From Ignelater luminosus (taxonomy: Eukaryota; Arthropoda; Insecta; Coleoptera; Elateridae): DNA of 64,000 nt. Position numbers and translations under genes: made by a program. This document shows, in pieces, positions 34,885 through 47,019 of this stretch (position 1 is the stretch's first letter; each line of letters begins with the position of its first letter). Under the pieces are notes generated by a model. That model had not been told where the DNA came from, ran no database searches, and worked only from the letters and a program-made list of their open reading frames with translations. The stretch is taken from positions 85,865 through 149,864 of the forward strand of contig VTPC01001718.1 in assembly GCA_011009095.1 (NCBI GenBank). The letters are read 5' to 3'.

Positions 34885-35860
34885 CGAGGGGATACCCAAA
34901 AGTAACCGGAATAACGCTGAGGTGGGCGGGGTTTCCGCTAGACGAGTTCAATGCACTCAGTGGTTTCGCCTGGGAAGGTTGTGTCTGGTCTCAGTCAATT
35001 TTGTTGTTAAAAGCAGTTGCGCTTGCTCGTCGTTTTTTTGTCATGGCGTACTTAAGTGAACAGTAAGTGGCTGTGGAATTTTGCTTCCTGCTCGGGGAAA
35101 ACGCAGCAGAAACTACTATGATGTTGAAAAAAAGCCTACAAGGAAAACACATTGGGAAAAACTCGAGTGTAACAGTGGTTTTCTCATTTTAAAGGGGGCG
35201 AAATGTCGATTAATGACCAACCTTATTCTGGACGTCCGTCAACTTCCCGAGAAGATTCGTTCAATTGTACTTGAAAAACCGACGATGGACCATTGCAGAC
35301 ATGTCGCAGTTATCTGGAATAACTTGGTGATCGATTCAGTGAATTTTATTGGAAGATTTGGGGATGAGAAGAGTCGCTGCGAAATTTGAGCCTGACGACT
35401 GATGAGCAAAAAGAGCGTCATGGTGTTATGGTTACGACCCCGAAACCAAACAACAGTCAAGCCGGTGAAAGACTTCATTGTCGCCTCGCCCAAAAAAAAG
35501 CCATCAAGTGAAGTCAAACATGAAGACGATACTTTATGTTTTCGATGTGAGAGGGATAGTGTATTCTCAATTCGTTTCCTCAGATCAGACCGTTAATGCG
35601 GCTTTCTATTTGGAAGTTCTCAGAAGATCGAGTAAAGTGTGCAGCAAAAAAGGGCCGATTTGTGGCAGACGGTGGATCATGCCAATGCACCTGTTCACAC
35701 AGCAATGCCAGTGCACCAATTCTTGGCAAAGAACGACATGACTCACTTTCCCCATGTAGAAGAAAAAACCGAAGAAGGGGCTGGAAGGAGGTTATTTTGT
35801 AAAAAAGAATTAAATACACAGCTTTAAACAAAAATCCGGTCATTTTTGGGTAGCCCCTTG
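34885..35860 (+). pseudogene. Mariner element with TIRs, transposase gene broken
   Basis: Ends are CGAGGGGATACCCAAAAGTA (left) and the complement of TTTTTGGGTAGCCCCTTG (right), imperfect TIRs of about 27 bp, with TA outside (34883-34884 and 35861-35862). At 976 bp it is about 300 bp shorter than a full mariner. The gene begins near 35044 with an ATG and meets an early stop (MAYLSEQ then TAA). Later frames give PRPKK, a VFDVRGIVYSQFV-like strand and QTVDHANAPVHTA (usual HHDNAPAHT), where the second catalytic D is replaced by A. The third D block is missing, replaced by PHVEEKTEEGAG. Its TIRs differ from those of the mariner at 10755, so it is a different lineage. Confidence 0.88.
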
Positions 35861-35862
35861 TA

Positions 35863-37269
35863 TGTTCATTTGTTTTAAGAGCAGTCTACTAACTAAAAAT
35901 TCCACAGTTTACTACAGGAAATCTGTTTTTTAAACTATCAAATTTGAAAATTTATAGCGTCGTTGTTTTTCGATATCACGAGGTAAAACAACTTTACAGA
36001 AATGTTTTTCGATCCTTTAGGTAAAAAGCTATAAAATCTGTTCCTCCTACCTTTATTAGAAGTGAAGATATTTAACCTCTAAGTGGCACACATTTTTCTA
36101 GAAAAGATTAAGACATTAAGATAGTGACCATTTGTCAGGTAATTTTAATAGAAAAAAAATCTGAAACAAGAATTTTCAAATGAAACTTTTCTACAACAAA
36201 ATTCGATATTAAATACTAATTCGATTACAGTTCTTTTTAAACTTGCATGTACTATACAACGTAATAGCATAGTTCAAGGCGGTATCAATTACAAATAAAA
36301 AAACCTATTACGGTCATTAGATGTTTTAGCAAGATAGATAAATACACAAAAAGTGTTAAACTAAATTATTTAGTACGTAGTAGTTTTTAAATTTTCATCA
36401 ACATGAACACATTAATAAAAAAAATGTCATGCAAGAATCCTAAACGAACGCCTATCATAAAAATATTTGTAGTAAGTGTGTAGGTGTGAATTATTTAAAT
36501 TTTAAAGCAAACTTCGATTTTAGTCATCGTTCCATCTCGTTTAAACTATCTAGCGGCTTCCTCGTATATGGATATGTTGAAACTCAAATAATAACGCCTA
36601 TAATGACTTTACAAATGATAAACAGCTGCACCTTGAACAATTAAGTGTTGTTAACACGAATTGTCGAGACTAACCTTGAAAAATAAAATTTATCAAAACA
36701 TTATTAAAGAATGCTTTTGTTTTTACCATAAAGTCTGTAATAATACACTCAGAATTTAAATCTTTTAAATAAACTTCCACGTAAGTATAGAGAAAATTAA
36801 TTAAAGAGGCGCTGGGATTGTGTACGTATGCACTTTATTAAAAAGCAATTCTGTTTGCTGTTTTATCTAGACTGTGCAGTGTAGACCGTTTATGCAAGAA
36901 TTTTTAATGGAAAAGAAAATTTATATGTCTAATTAATTACAATGCACGCCTTTTCTTTGATAATTACACTTCAAAAGCCACATCATTTGTGTACGCTAAT
37001 AGAGCTGTTCATAATAACAATGTTAGTGGTTGTGGCATAAGATCGTTTCTGCTACAGTTGCAATTCTATTTTACTATAAATTAAAAATTAAAAATAACAG
37101 AAAACGTAAACGTAAAAAGCAAAATCACCATAAGTACCAGGTGATTTTTTGAGCAAAACATAGATAGAATGCGAGACAAACCTAACTAATCGAATTTTGT
37201 ACCAACAAAGTTAAGATGCCATTGTAGGTCATTTTTGGAAATTTTGAACATTTAAATATTCCTAGTTCG
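35863..37269. other. AT-rich non-coding DNA
   Basis: No protein signature, tandem array or inverted repeat that I can support. Confidence 0.4.
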
Positions 37270-40100
37270 ACTTTTCTTCTTCTTCTCCGTGCGACTAGGG
37301 TTAAACCCTGTTTATCTGCCTCTTATTCCCTTGAAGATGAGAGCCAGCTCCGTGCCCACCTCTCGGGCGGTCGTCCAATTGGTCTTTTCTCATTTGATCG
37401 CTCGGTCATGCAAATCCTAGCCTAGTCTGTCCTCATTCATTCTTTCGACGTGCTCCTTCCATTTTCTTTTTCTAATCTTGGTCCATTTGACCACGTCTTG
37501 AACATTGCATCTTCCCCTTATATTGATTGATATTATTATATTGATTTCTCTGTCTCTCAGGGTGATGTTTAGCACTGATCTCACAACCCTCATCTCTAGT
37601 ACCTTCATCCTTTGTTTGGCTTTCTTGGTTTTGGCTCTACTTTCGAGGGCGTATGTTAATATGGGTTGAACCATAGCCTTGTATATTTTCGTTTTTCCCT
37701 CCATTGTCATGTTTTTGTTTCTCCAGATTGTATCTCTTAGGGCTCGTATTGCCTGAGCTGGTTTTAGTGTTTGAGTTTGTGTTTCTTCAAGTAGATCACG
37801 ATGGCTTGTGATTTCAACTCCAAGCTATTTGAATCGCATTACCTGATCTATCCCTGAGTTTCCTATTTGTAATTTACAGTGTCTTGGTTCTTTCGAGATC
37901 ACCATACACTTTGTTTTTTGCGTTGATATTGCTCAGCTATAATGTTAAATCTGTGCACCAGTCTCTGTAGATTATCCTCTCGTTGCCATAGCAAATTATG
38001 TTTACATTTTTTGTACCCATTCTGTATCCTGGTTTAGGTCTGATATCTTCTATTATTCTATTCATTATCAGATTGAACAAGAACGGACTAAGCGAGTCCT
38101 CTCGTCTTACTCCTTCGTTCATGGGGATATCTTCAGGTATACCTTCCAGAGTTTTTATTCTGGTGCTAGTGTTCGTATATATGTCATAGATTACACTTAT
38201 TAGTTGTGTTGGTACGTCTTTTACTACAAGTATATTGATAATGGCGTGTTTCCTTACTCGGTCAAATGCCTTGGTCAAGTCGGCAAAACAAAGAAAAGCA
38301 GAGTTATTGTACTCTTATGGATTTCTCCAGTCTGCCTAATTATAAAGATTGCGTCTGTTGTTCCCAGATTCTTTCGAAAGCCCCTCCGCAACGCCGATCC
38401 GCTCTTGGAGGTAGTCGCGAATTATGGATGTAAATAGTTTCATTGTAGTATTGAGGAGTAAGATTCCTTTGTAGTCATCGGGTGTTTTAACGGAAACTTT
38501 TTTATGGATAGGGATAGTGATGCTAGCTTGATTGTTTAGACACTTTTCCCTCTTTATAAATTGTATTGTAAAGGTGTTATATTCCTTTGTGTAGGGTCTA
38601 TCCGTATTTTATCTTTTCGTTGGTAATGGTGTCAGCTCCTAGACTTTTTCTGTTTTTCAGACGCTGTATTTGTTCCTTTATCTTTTCCATTGATATTTCG
38701 ATTTTTGTATTATTCAACCCGTGGTGAGATTTTCGAATTGTGGGTATTGTTTCCAGAAGTATGCTGCCCATTCTTCTTTGGTGATGTTATTTATCTGAAT
38801 GCAGTCGCTGACACTTTTCTTTTGCTTCTGTACCATTTTCCATATTCGTTTTTGTGCACCGTTCAAGTCGAACTCTATGTCTTTGGTGTATTTCTCCCGG
38901 TATTCTTTCTTCCCTTGTCGTATTTTTTGGTTTATTCTGTTTCTAGTTTGTATATAGCGGTGATATTCTTCTTCAGATGGGTTATAGTATTTATATTCTA
39001 GAAAAGCTTTCTTCTTTATTTCAGCTAGTTCCCGAACCTCTTCCGTGAAGCAGGGAGTGCGTGATGGTTAGGAATTTGTCTTAGATTTCCGTGTTCCCCA
39101 TTCTTCCATAGCAGCGACTTTTATATGTAGTACAATTGCGTTCCATTGCTCTTCCATCGATTGGTCGTTGGTGCATGAGTTTTTCAGAATTTTTTGTTTA
39201 AGTCTCGTTTGATAGAGCATTTGTATTGAGGGATCTTCTAGTCTTTCTGTGTTTATTTTTTCTATTGTGGGGCAAGTTGGTTTTGATTTCATGTTTATGT
39301 CTAGTTTTATTTTACCTAGTACTAGTCCATGGTCTGTCCCGATGTTGGCGGACGATAACGTTCTGATATCAAGTACTTATGACGTACTGACGTTTTTGCT
39401 CGTGATTATGAAATCAATTGTGGACGTTCGGGCTCTGCTATCTTCCCATGCGTATTTGTGTTGGAGCTTGTGATCAAGAAATGTGTTGTTGATACGGAGA
39501 GTTCGTTTAATATACAAAATTCTACCAGATCTTTTCCACTATCGTTCAGATCCTCGTCATTAAATCTTTGTTTTTACTCCATGCACAACTGTGTTTCCTA
39601 TGTGTCCATTAAAGTCTCCCATTATGAGCATTAGGTCCTGTCTAGGTAGTGTGTCTATGAGGTTCTGTAGGCTGTAGTAGAACGAGGTTTTTTCTTGTTT
39701 AGGTCTACCTGTCTGTGGTACATATGTAGAAATTACATGCAGCAAACCGTGTGATCATCATTACTCTTTCATTTATATACTTGGTATCAGTGATACAGTT
39801 TGCAAATTTCTATTCTACTAATATTCCGACACCTGCATTTGCTCTTTCTGACTTCTCTGTGCCACTATAGAACAAGATATATTTTCCCATTGCAATCGAT
39901 CCTCTTTCCTTTCTACGAGTCTCGCTCAATGCACACACATGGATTTGATGTTTCTCCATTTCAAGAGTTAGCTCTCTATTATTCCATGATTCAATGCTCC
40001 ATGTTGCCACTCTCAAAATCGTATTTCCTTTTCTCGCATGTGTCGTCAACAATTGATCCAATCGATTCCGAGGCTTCATTAAATTCTTGCAAGCGTTGAT
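37270..40100 (-). pseudogene. RTE-type LINE (endonuclease plus reverse transcriptase), broken
   Basis: Read on the minus strand from about 40080 down. The N-terminal endonuclease begins ILRVATWSIESWNNREL, with CALSETRRK and, further on, STYVPQTGRPKQEKTSFYY and LMLIMGDFNGHIGN (about 39600-39745), the apurinic-type nuclease motifs of RTE elements (annotated CFDP2-like in animals). Reverse transcriptase follows (about 38280-37940): TKAFDRVRKHAI, GVRREDSLSPFLFNLIMNRI, and CYGNE where YADD is expected. The C-terminal part (37710-37417) has KAMVQPILTYALES, NVQDVVKWTKIRKRKWKEHV and RMNEDRLG. Frames break several times and the RT catalytic DD is lost, so it is inactive. Near 37270 the minus strand shows a GAAGAAGAAGAAAAG stretch that could be the simple-repeat tail at the 3' end. 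About 2.8 kb of a usual 3.2 kb. Confidence 0.85.
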
Positions 40101-42420
40101 TACTATCCTGGTAGGTTGCTAGCCTCGTCAGGTAGGATTTTTTATCGACCTTTTCTGGTCTAGTCTGTTTTGGTCCGCGAGTGGTAGTTTATTTTCCACT
40201 TACCCGCCGATCCGCCTGATGAGATCAGATCTATATAAATGAATTAGTCTCAAGCTAAAATTTTAATGTCAATGTTTTATCGATTAGCATACATATACCT
40301 GGCAATATACTTAATGTCGAAGACTGTTGCATTCAACGATGCAATATAGTGTCATTGCAGTTCAAAATCCCATAATGTCTTAATGTTGGGAAAATTCCCC
40401 AACTTCAAGTCGCTTTGATTTATAAAGCGAAAGTGTTCGTATACTTTGGTGGTAACAGACATGTTAGCAGCAAAGATAGATCCCAATTCTCTTACTGGAT
40501 TCGTTCATACTGCATTAACGTAATAAACAAATTTTTTAATAACCTTTTTCTCAAGTGTCTACATTAGCTTGAGATTTTTTCTCGTCGAGTTCTATTAAAG
40601 GAAAATCACGAAAATTCAATTTAATGTGGTAGCACAAATTGATACAAGACCAGAGTTTTACTAGAATTCAGTACTTTCTCACAATAAATTGGTCAAGTCT
40701 TTTTCCACTTTGTTCTTACAGTTTAATTTAAAATCGTTTTTAATAACCATTTCATAAAAGAAGGCAAACTCGCATACATAATAATAAAGTCAAGAAAAGA
40801 AATGTAAAAACTTTTTGTGCATTTATTAAAAATTTCTCAATATAAATATACGTGCAAATAAATAATAAATGCGAAAGAATATTTTTCATAAAATCCTTAC
40901 CTTGGCATTTTCAAATAAAATTCTTTGACTCCATAACAAAATGAAAAACAATTTGATTAAGGGAAACGACATTTCCTTTTTACCTTACAAATAAACTTTA
41001 ATTAAACTAGCGAAATGAACAAGTTAAATAAATACGAAACGCACAAATTTCAGTACTAGAACTTCTATTTGAAATTCCATTATTTATTGAGTCGGTATAT
41101 GCACAGGTGATAATCAGATTCATGATTTAATTATAGAATTTCCAATTAATATGTACGTTTCCAGCTAACGTGCGCCATACATAATTGAAAATTATCTCTA
41201 GTACTCGAATTCTCGTATAATATGTCGACCATTTCATGTCATCTAAAATATTAAATACATAAATACAAAAAGACTCTTTTACTAAAATCGATTACGAAAG
41301 TCATTATTTAGTTGGCCCTATTGGAAGTTTAATTAATTGGAATCCAAATAGATTTGGCCTAAATATGTTTGTACACCTGTTGACATCTTTACATTCCCAA
41401 CTTACTGCTTTTAGTAGACCCAATCGTTACAAACTTGGTCTTCCGTATCTTTCCGACTACTGCGTAATCACCCTTTACCATTAATCTCACTAGAGATGTT
41501 TCGTTTTTGCGAATCAATTAATAGGCAAACAATTGTTAAGTTTCTAAGTGAGTGTAGGATTTTATTAGCAACAGCTTTATTGATTCCCAATATCTTTGTT
41601 ATGCGCAAATTAATTTTCCTAATGTATTCGTCCGCAGTCTTGTTAAATATGGTTCAGAAAGCACAGGCTCTAAGTCTTGAAAGTAATTCATTAACTTTTC
41701 TAATAGTACAGTCCTACTTTCGTAGAAATGGTACTTCAAAGCTCTTACAGCTAGCGTTCAGCCAATATATCTTTTCTACTTTTCTCTAGATTTTATATTA
41801 AAGTTATCATAGCGCATTCCTTGAAATATGAAAACTTCCTTTTAAACGGTAAGTGATTTTAATGTAAAAAGTAGAGCTTACCTTTCGAGCAGTTTCGCTT
41901 GCATTTCTCATTTTATATTCTTGAGCATATACCCATCTTCTAAAACGGTTTATCTAATGTAAATTCTTTATAGCAATTGTAATTGAAAATAAAACAGAAT
42001 TATGAATTTATTATATTGTGGTACGAACCCAAGATTTATTGATCCACAATGTTTCTTGCATTACATAAAGAATTAAACCGATTGGATTAAAATGATTTCG
42101 GATCCTACCGACTGCGCCATTTTGTAATGTAATAAACAATACTCAAGATGTTTCTTTATTTCTCATTCCCTGTATATCACAAATAGTTTTTCTTAATCAA
42201 ACTTAAATCAAAATTAAACCCCAGTAAGCCCATTAAAGTTTCATTGTTTCTTTCTCTAACTTCAATTATCCATTCAATCAAGGAACTATCTTTTGCACTC
42301 TTTGGTGTTTAAAAAACACAGATTCCATTTATGACCTTCTTTTGTTCAGATTGTAAAGATTTTATTAATTTTCTAGTTTGAATACCCCATTCTGTTGCGC
42401 GATATCTCTAGATCATCTTA
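40101..42420. other. AT-rich non-coding DNA
   Basis: 40101-40230 may be 5' non-coding sequence of the RTE LINE. Beyond that no protein family is recognisable; the frame at 41496-41789 is leucine- and phenylalanine-rich but resembles nothing I know. Confidence 0.35.
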
Positions 42421-42424
42421 CACT

Positions 42425-42580
42425 CTAAAATAGAAGTCAACGAACAAGGGTAAAGTTTCGCCCTCCATTAACCTTCCTAAAAAGTTAGATTTGTACAAGA
42501 AGTAGAAGTTACAAAGAATATTTATTTTTCAGGTAGTTCTAGGTCAGCGGTTTCTGGGCACGAGTCAGAAATGGAGTTTA
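42425..42580 (+). repeat. Copy of a dispersed repeat carrying the CCCTCCATTAACCTTC motif
   Basis: The core TTCGCCCTCCATTAACCTTC lies at 42457-42476. Similarity to 43020-43150 extends on both sides (AGTCAA upstream; GTCAGCGGTTTCT here against GTCAGTGGTTTAC there). The two copies are about 600 bp apart in the same direction. The core also recurs at 50780-50800, and in a mutated form at 49652-49670. Confidence 0.6.
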
Positions 42581-43019
42581 AGGATAAAATGATTAGAACA
42601 TGGTTGTTAAAACCTTTATAAAATCAATTTAGTCCATTGAACGAAAGTGACATCCCACCAAATGTCGATTACGTCAAGCAATTGCAACGCAATCACAGAA
42701 TCAGTACTTGCAAGTGTTACCAAAAATTCGTCTTATCCAGACCGACTTTCCTTCAAATACAAGACTCTTTGCTACGGGAACTCAAAACCCTTACAAAGCC
42801 AAGAATCCACTTCGAGGTCTCCTAACACCCATCTACCTTACCACAGTTTCAACATCTTAGGTCTGATTGCACCAACGATTTAATTGCCATCAAAAATTAT
42901 TGGTGATCAATTGATCTACAATCAATTTTGATTGTCATCAAATCATTGATGCAATTTTAGACTCTTGTTACCTCCCGGAAAACACTAAGCCAGCTTTTAA
43001 GTCGAAATTGGTCCTTCAT

Positions 43020-43150
43020 TAATCTAGTCAAGAAAGGTAAATACGAAGAAGGTTTGAGATTCGCCCTCCATTAACCTTCTTAAGAAGGAATTAGTGTACG
43101 AATTTTTAGTCAGTGGTTTACTCCTCGGAATACATCATAAGAAATGAAGA
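43020..43150 (+). repeat. Second copy of the CCCTCCATTAACCTTC repeat
   Basis: The core ATTCGCCCTCCATTAACCTT starts at 43059 and is followed by CTTAAGAAGG. Flanking similarity to 42425-42580 is partial but collinear. Confidence 0.6.
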
Positions 43151-43339
43151 ACAGACTTTTGCAACTTCCCACATTATTTTTTGTGCCTAACAACAATTAT
43201 CTGCAATGGACCCTGATGGCGCGAAGTAATGAAATTTTTCCTTTAAGACATAAGGTCTTGATAAATTTTTGCATCGTCTTCGATATAATAAGGTGTTAAA
43301 AGGCTCCAACAGTTCGACAGGCCGACAATCTCAAACGGC

Positions 43340-44770
43340 CGCGACCAAGAAATCTGTCCCGTCTACGGTGCAGTACGAGAATGTTCCCTTTCGGTTCGGT
43401 ATGAATGTAATGTTTGTCCGAGTCAGAGGATCTTCCGATACAGTTCAGTTTAAAAATATAGTGCGTCCGAGTCAGTACGAAAAAGATCTTGGTTCGGTGC
43501 AGTACGAGAATCGTCCGTCTCAGATCAGTACAGAAATAACGACCCGAGAAGCTGGACAAACTTCAAGCTTGACAGGTCCGACTAGCCCTACAGAACCAAA
43601 CGGCTCGAGAAGAGCGAACAGTCGAACAGGTCTAAATGGTCCGGGCTGCGTCTACCCGAAAGAGCCAAAACGTCCGATAGATTTTATTCGGGTCGGGCAG
43701 CTCTACCCGGAGCCGATTTGAATTATAAATGATTGGCGTTCGCCTGACCTTGACTTAGCTTGTTCTAGCCAGTATGACGCTCGCCCGCTGCGGTCCAGTG
43801 CAAAAATAGTGCGTCCGAGTCAGTGTGAAAAGGATCTCGGTTCGTTGCAGTAAGAAAATCGTCCGCTTTGGATAAGTACGAACATAACGGCCCAAAAAGC
43901 CCAACCAACTAAGCTTGACAGATTCGACAAGCCTGACAGGGTCAATCGGCTAGAAAGGTACGAACGATCGAACTGATCCCAAACGATCAGACAGACCCGA
44001 ACGGCTTGATAGTTGCAAACTGTAAACTTTTAAACTGAGACCAGGCGTGATCCAGATCCGAGTTTCGGATCAGGCAGCTCTACCCGGAGTATTCACCTAA
44101 TCTTGACTTAGCTTGTTGGACCCAGTACGACGATCGTCCGGTGAGGTTCAGTGCGAAATCGAGGTATCCATATACGGAGAGAAAGATCGCGGTTCGGTGC
44201 AGTACGAAAACCTCCCGTTTCAAATCAGTACAAAGATAATGGCCCGAAAAGCTCGACCAACCGACAAACCCGACAGGGCCAAACGGGTCGAGAGGAACGA
44301 ACGGTAAGACAGGTCTCCAAACGGTCAAATAGACCCGAGCGACTCGACAGGCGCGAACGGCTTGGTAGGTGCAAACGGTCCGGGCGGCCCGACAGGGGCA
44401 AAAAATCCGATAAATTTTTTAACAGAGGACCGGCGCGATCCAAGCCCAAGTTTCGGATCGGGCAGCTCTACCCCGAGCAGATTTGGATTGTAAACGACTG
44501 GCGTTCACCTGATCTTGACAGGTCCCGACAGGACCAACTGAGGCCTGCCGCGATCCAAATTCGAGTTTCAAGTTGGGCAGCTCTATCCGGAGTTGATTTT
44601 AATTATAAACCACTGGTAATCACCTGATTCTGAACGGCGCGATCCAAATCCGAGTTTCGGGTCAGACAGTTCTGCCCAGAGCGTTCACCTAATCTTGACT
44701 TAGCTTGTTGGAGCCAGTACGACGATCGTCCGGTGAGATTCAGTGCGAAAACGAAGTATCCGTATAAGGA
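43340..44770 (+). repeat. GC-rich tandem array with a period near 350 bp
   Basis: GGTTCGGTGCAGTACGA or a close variant starts copies near 43493, 43838 and 44190, that is, 344-354 bp apart. Within each copy the same order recurs: TCAGTAC(A/G)(A/G)A, GGCCCGAAAAGC-like, runs of short GACAGGNCCGA / AACGGTCNGA units, CGGATCGGGCAGCTCTACCC, then CTGATCTTGACTTAGCTTGT and CCAGTACGACGATCGTCCGG. A partial copy at 43360-43440 and another at 44630-44770 bound the array. It is much richer in G+C and CpG than its surroundings. The open frames across it (43269-43721 and 44151-44627) change frame between copies and look like by-products, not genes. Confidence 0.82.
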
Positions 44771-44806
44771 GAAAAAGAAGTTTCAAACAATATACTGAAG
44801 AAAATG

Positions 44807-45280
44807 CAATGGTGGATTTAGGCTTAGGCCCGCGAGGCCCCAGACTAGGGCGGCAAGATTTCAGGGGCAGAATTTGAGAGACAACAAAATTTGAGAGACG
44901 ATAAAAATTCGAAATTAATCCGAGATTTCAGCTAAGAAGTGTTTTGCGTTTACAGCGTAATCTGTTACGAATCGAAAAAACGTATTTTGCGGCTTATAAT
45001 CCAAATTTGCAATAAAATATAAGGGTTTCAATTTACAATTTTAAAGTTGTTCCCCATCCCTCCAATAAGGGGGACTTGGGAGTTTTCAATTTCTACACCA
45101 ACCGAAAGAGCACGTCAAACTTATTGAGGGAACCGTTTGTTTAATCGAAAGATCTCAAACCCCTTAATTTTAATACGAGTGGACGGGTGGTCTGAAACAC
45201 CTGATATACACCTTTAGAAAACAATAAGGGCGCCATATCAAAATAGGCCTAGAGCGCAATCAAACCTAAATCCGCTTCTG
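44807..45280. mobile_element. Small hAT-like non-autonomous element (MITE)
   Basis: 474 bp. The left end is CAATGGTGGATTTAGG; the complement of the right end is CAGAAGCGGATTTAGG. Both match the CAGTGGCGGATTTA form common among hAT elements. Flanking 8-mers are AGAAAATG (44799-44806) and AGAAAACG (45281-45288), seven of eight identical. No coding sequence inside. It sits exactly between the 350-bp tandem array and the Jockey remnant. Confidence 0.68.
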
Positions 45281-45289
45281 AGAAAACGT

Positions 45290-47010
45290 AAGCCTAAACA
45301 TTACACTAAAAGAGTCGAAAGACATTGATGATGCTGTGTAATACCTTACCAACATAATCCAACAAGCAGCCTGGGAATGCACACCTAAATTGATACTAAA
45401 CAGCCAAGAACCCAACAATGTACCATTACAAATTCGACAACTGAACGCACAGATAAAGACGTGCTAGACGGATATGACAAAGAATTCGAAACCCTCTTAA
45501 TAAAACAGTTTATAACAGACTTACGAGACTGCTTAAATCTATGCTACAGGATCTAGAAATTCAAAGTTTAAAATTCTAAAGAAGACCATTCGGTATGGAA
45601 AGCGACAAAAAATTTAAAAACCTACTAGTCATGTTCCGCCATTAAGAAAACAAAACAGGAACTGGGTTAGAACATATGAGGAAAAAGCAAACACCTTCGT
45701 AGAACATCTAACACAAACATTTAGTCTCCTGGAACGAAACCCCAATATTGACGATGACATATTCAAAATTTTCTAGATGCTCCGTGCGCGAGAACACTTC
45801 CAATTAAATCATTCTCGCCATCGAAAATTACAGAAGAGATCAATGCTTGCAACGATCACAAAGCCCCTGGATTTGACCTTATAACTGAACAAATATTCAA
45901 ACAGCTAAACATCTACAATAGTATAATTCGCACAAATAATTTTGATCCCTAAACCTGAAAAGCCACCGAACTTCCCATCCTCATAGAGTCCTATGAGCTT
46001 ACTACTTCAACTATCAAAAATCTTCGAAAGACTGTTATTGAAGAGACTAGAAACAGAAGTCGATTTCAACAAAATTTTAGGAGCAAATCAGTTTGGGTTC
46101 TGTGAAAGTCATTCTAGTATACATCAGTATCATAGAATTGTTAATCAGATAATAAGAAGCCTAGAAGAAAAAAATCTGCGTAGCAGCATTTTCAGATATA
46201 GAGCAAGTATTACTACTTAATCATAAAATCCTACCTCGACGAACGCTTCTTTCAAACAAGATTTAATGACGACACCTCTATATTGCATCCAGTAAAGTCT
46301 GGTGTACCGCAAGGTAGTGTTTTGGGGCATATTTACGGTGGACATTCCAACTATGGAAAACACAACTACTGCTACGATACTGCGATACTGCCTGTAGACA
46401 TTAACCCCCAATTAGCCGCTGAACGCCTACAAAACCATCTAAATCGTTTTGAAGACTGGCTTGACTCCTGGCACATAAAAGTAAACACTACTAAATCAAT
46501 GCAAATAAATTTTAAAACAAGACTTGATGACCGCCCAAACGTTTCAATTAACGAAAAAAGAAGTGAAATACGTAGGCCTAATTCTCGACTCTAAACTCAA
46601 CTGGAAGTCGCACATACAAGCCAAAAAACGCAGATTAACCTCAAGGTTCGCCAAATGCACTGGTAGAAAATCCGAGCTAAAAACGGAAAATAAGGTATTG
46701 ATCATCAAACCCATTTGGACGTATGGAATTCAACTGTGGGAGTGCACCAAACCTTCCAACTCAGAAATTATCCAACGACCACAATCAAAAATTCTACGCA
46801 TGATTCCTTAATGCATCTTGGTATGTTAGCAACAAGATTATCCATGATGACCTAGCCATACCTACAGTAGAAGAAGAAATCCGCAAGTTCAGCACTAACT
46901 ATTTTCTAAACCTTCCAGAACATCAAAATGCTGAGGTTAGCCAACTTGGAAATGAAATTTCGGTGTTCAGAAGACTGAAGAGGAAACGACCAACAGACGT
47001 ACATGACTAT
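45290..47010 (+). pseudogene. Jockey-type LINE remnant (reverse transcriptase)
   Basis: The order follows Jockey pol: the linker after the endonuclease (IIQQAAWECTPK, about 45350), an N-terminal RT segment (FVEHLTQTFS, about 45700), LLLQLSKIFERLLLKRLETE (about 45995-46060) with NQFGFCESHSSIHQ, a GVPQGSVLG box (about 46300), a missing YADD block replaced by a rearranged YDTAILP segment, WHIKVNTTKSMQINF, VKYVGLILDSKLNWKSHI (about 46560-46615), and IKPIWTYGIQLWECTKPSNS (about 46705-46765). It closes with a tail containing IHDDLAIPTVEEEIRKFS (about 46840-46890). Stops and frameshifts are frequent and the endonuclease is lost by 5' truncation. Inactive. Confidence 0.85.
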
Positions 47011-47019
47011 GACTAATCA

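Noticed and set aside
41496..41789. 97-residue frame on plus
   Set aside because: Leucine-rich, no recognisable domain, surrounded by AT-rich DNA; probably chance.
43269..44627. Two long frames with Gly/Pro/Thr-rich reading across the 350-bp array
   Set aside because: The frame is not conserved between tandem units and one unit has a stop in the corresponding place; the frames arise from high GC content.
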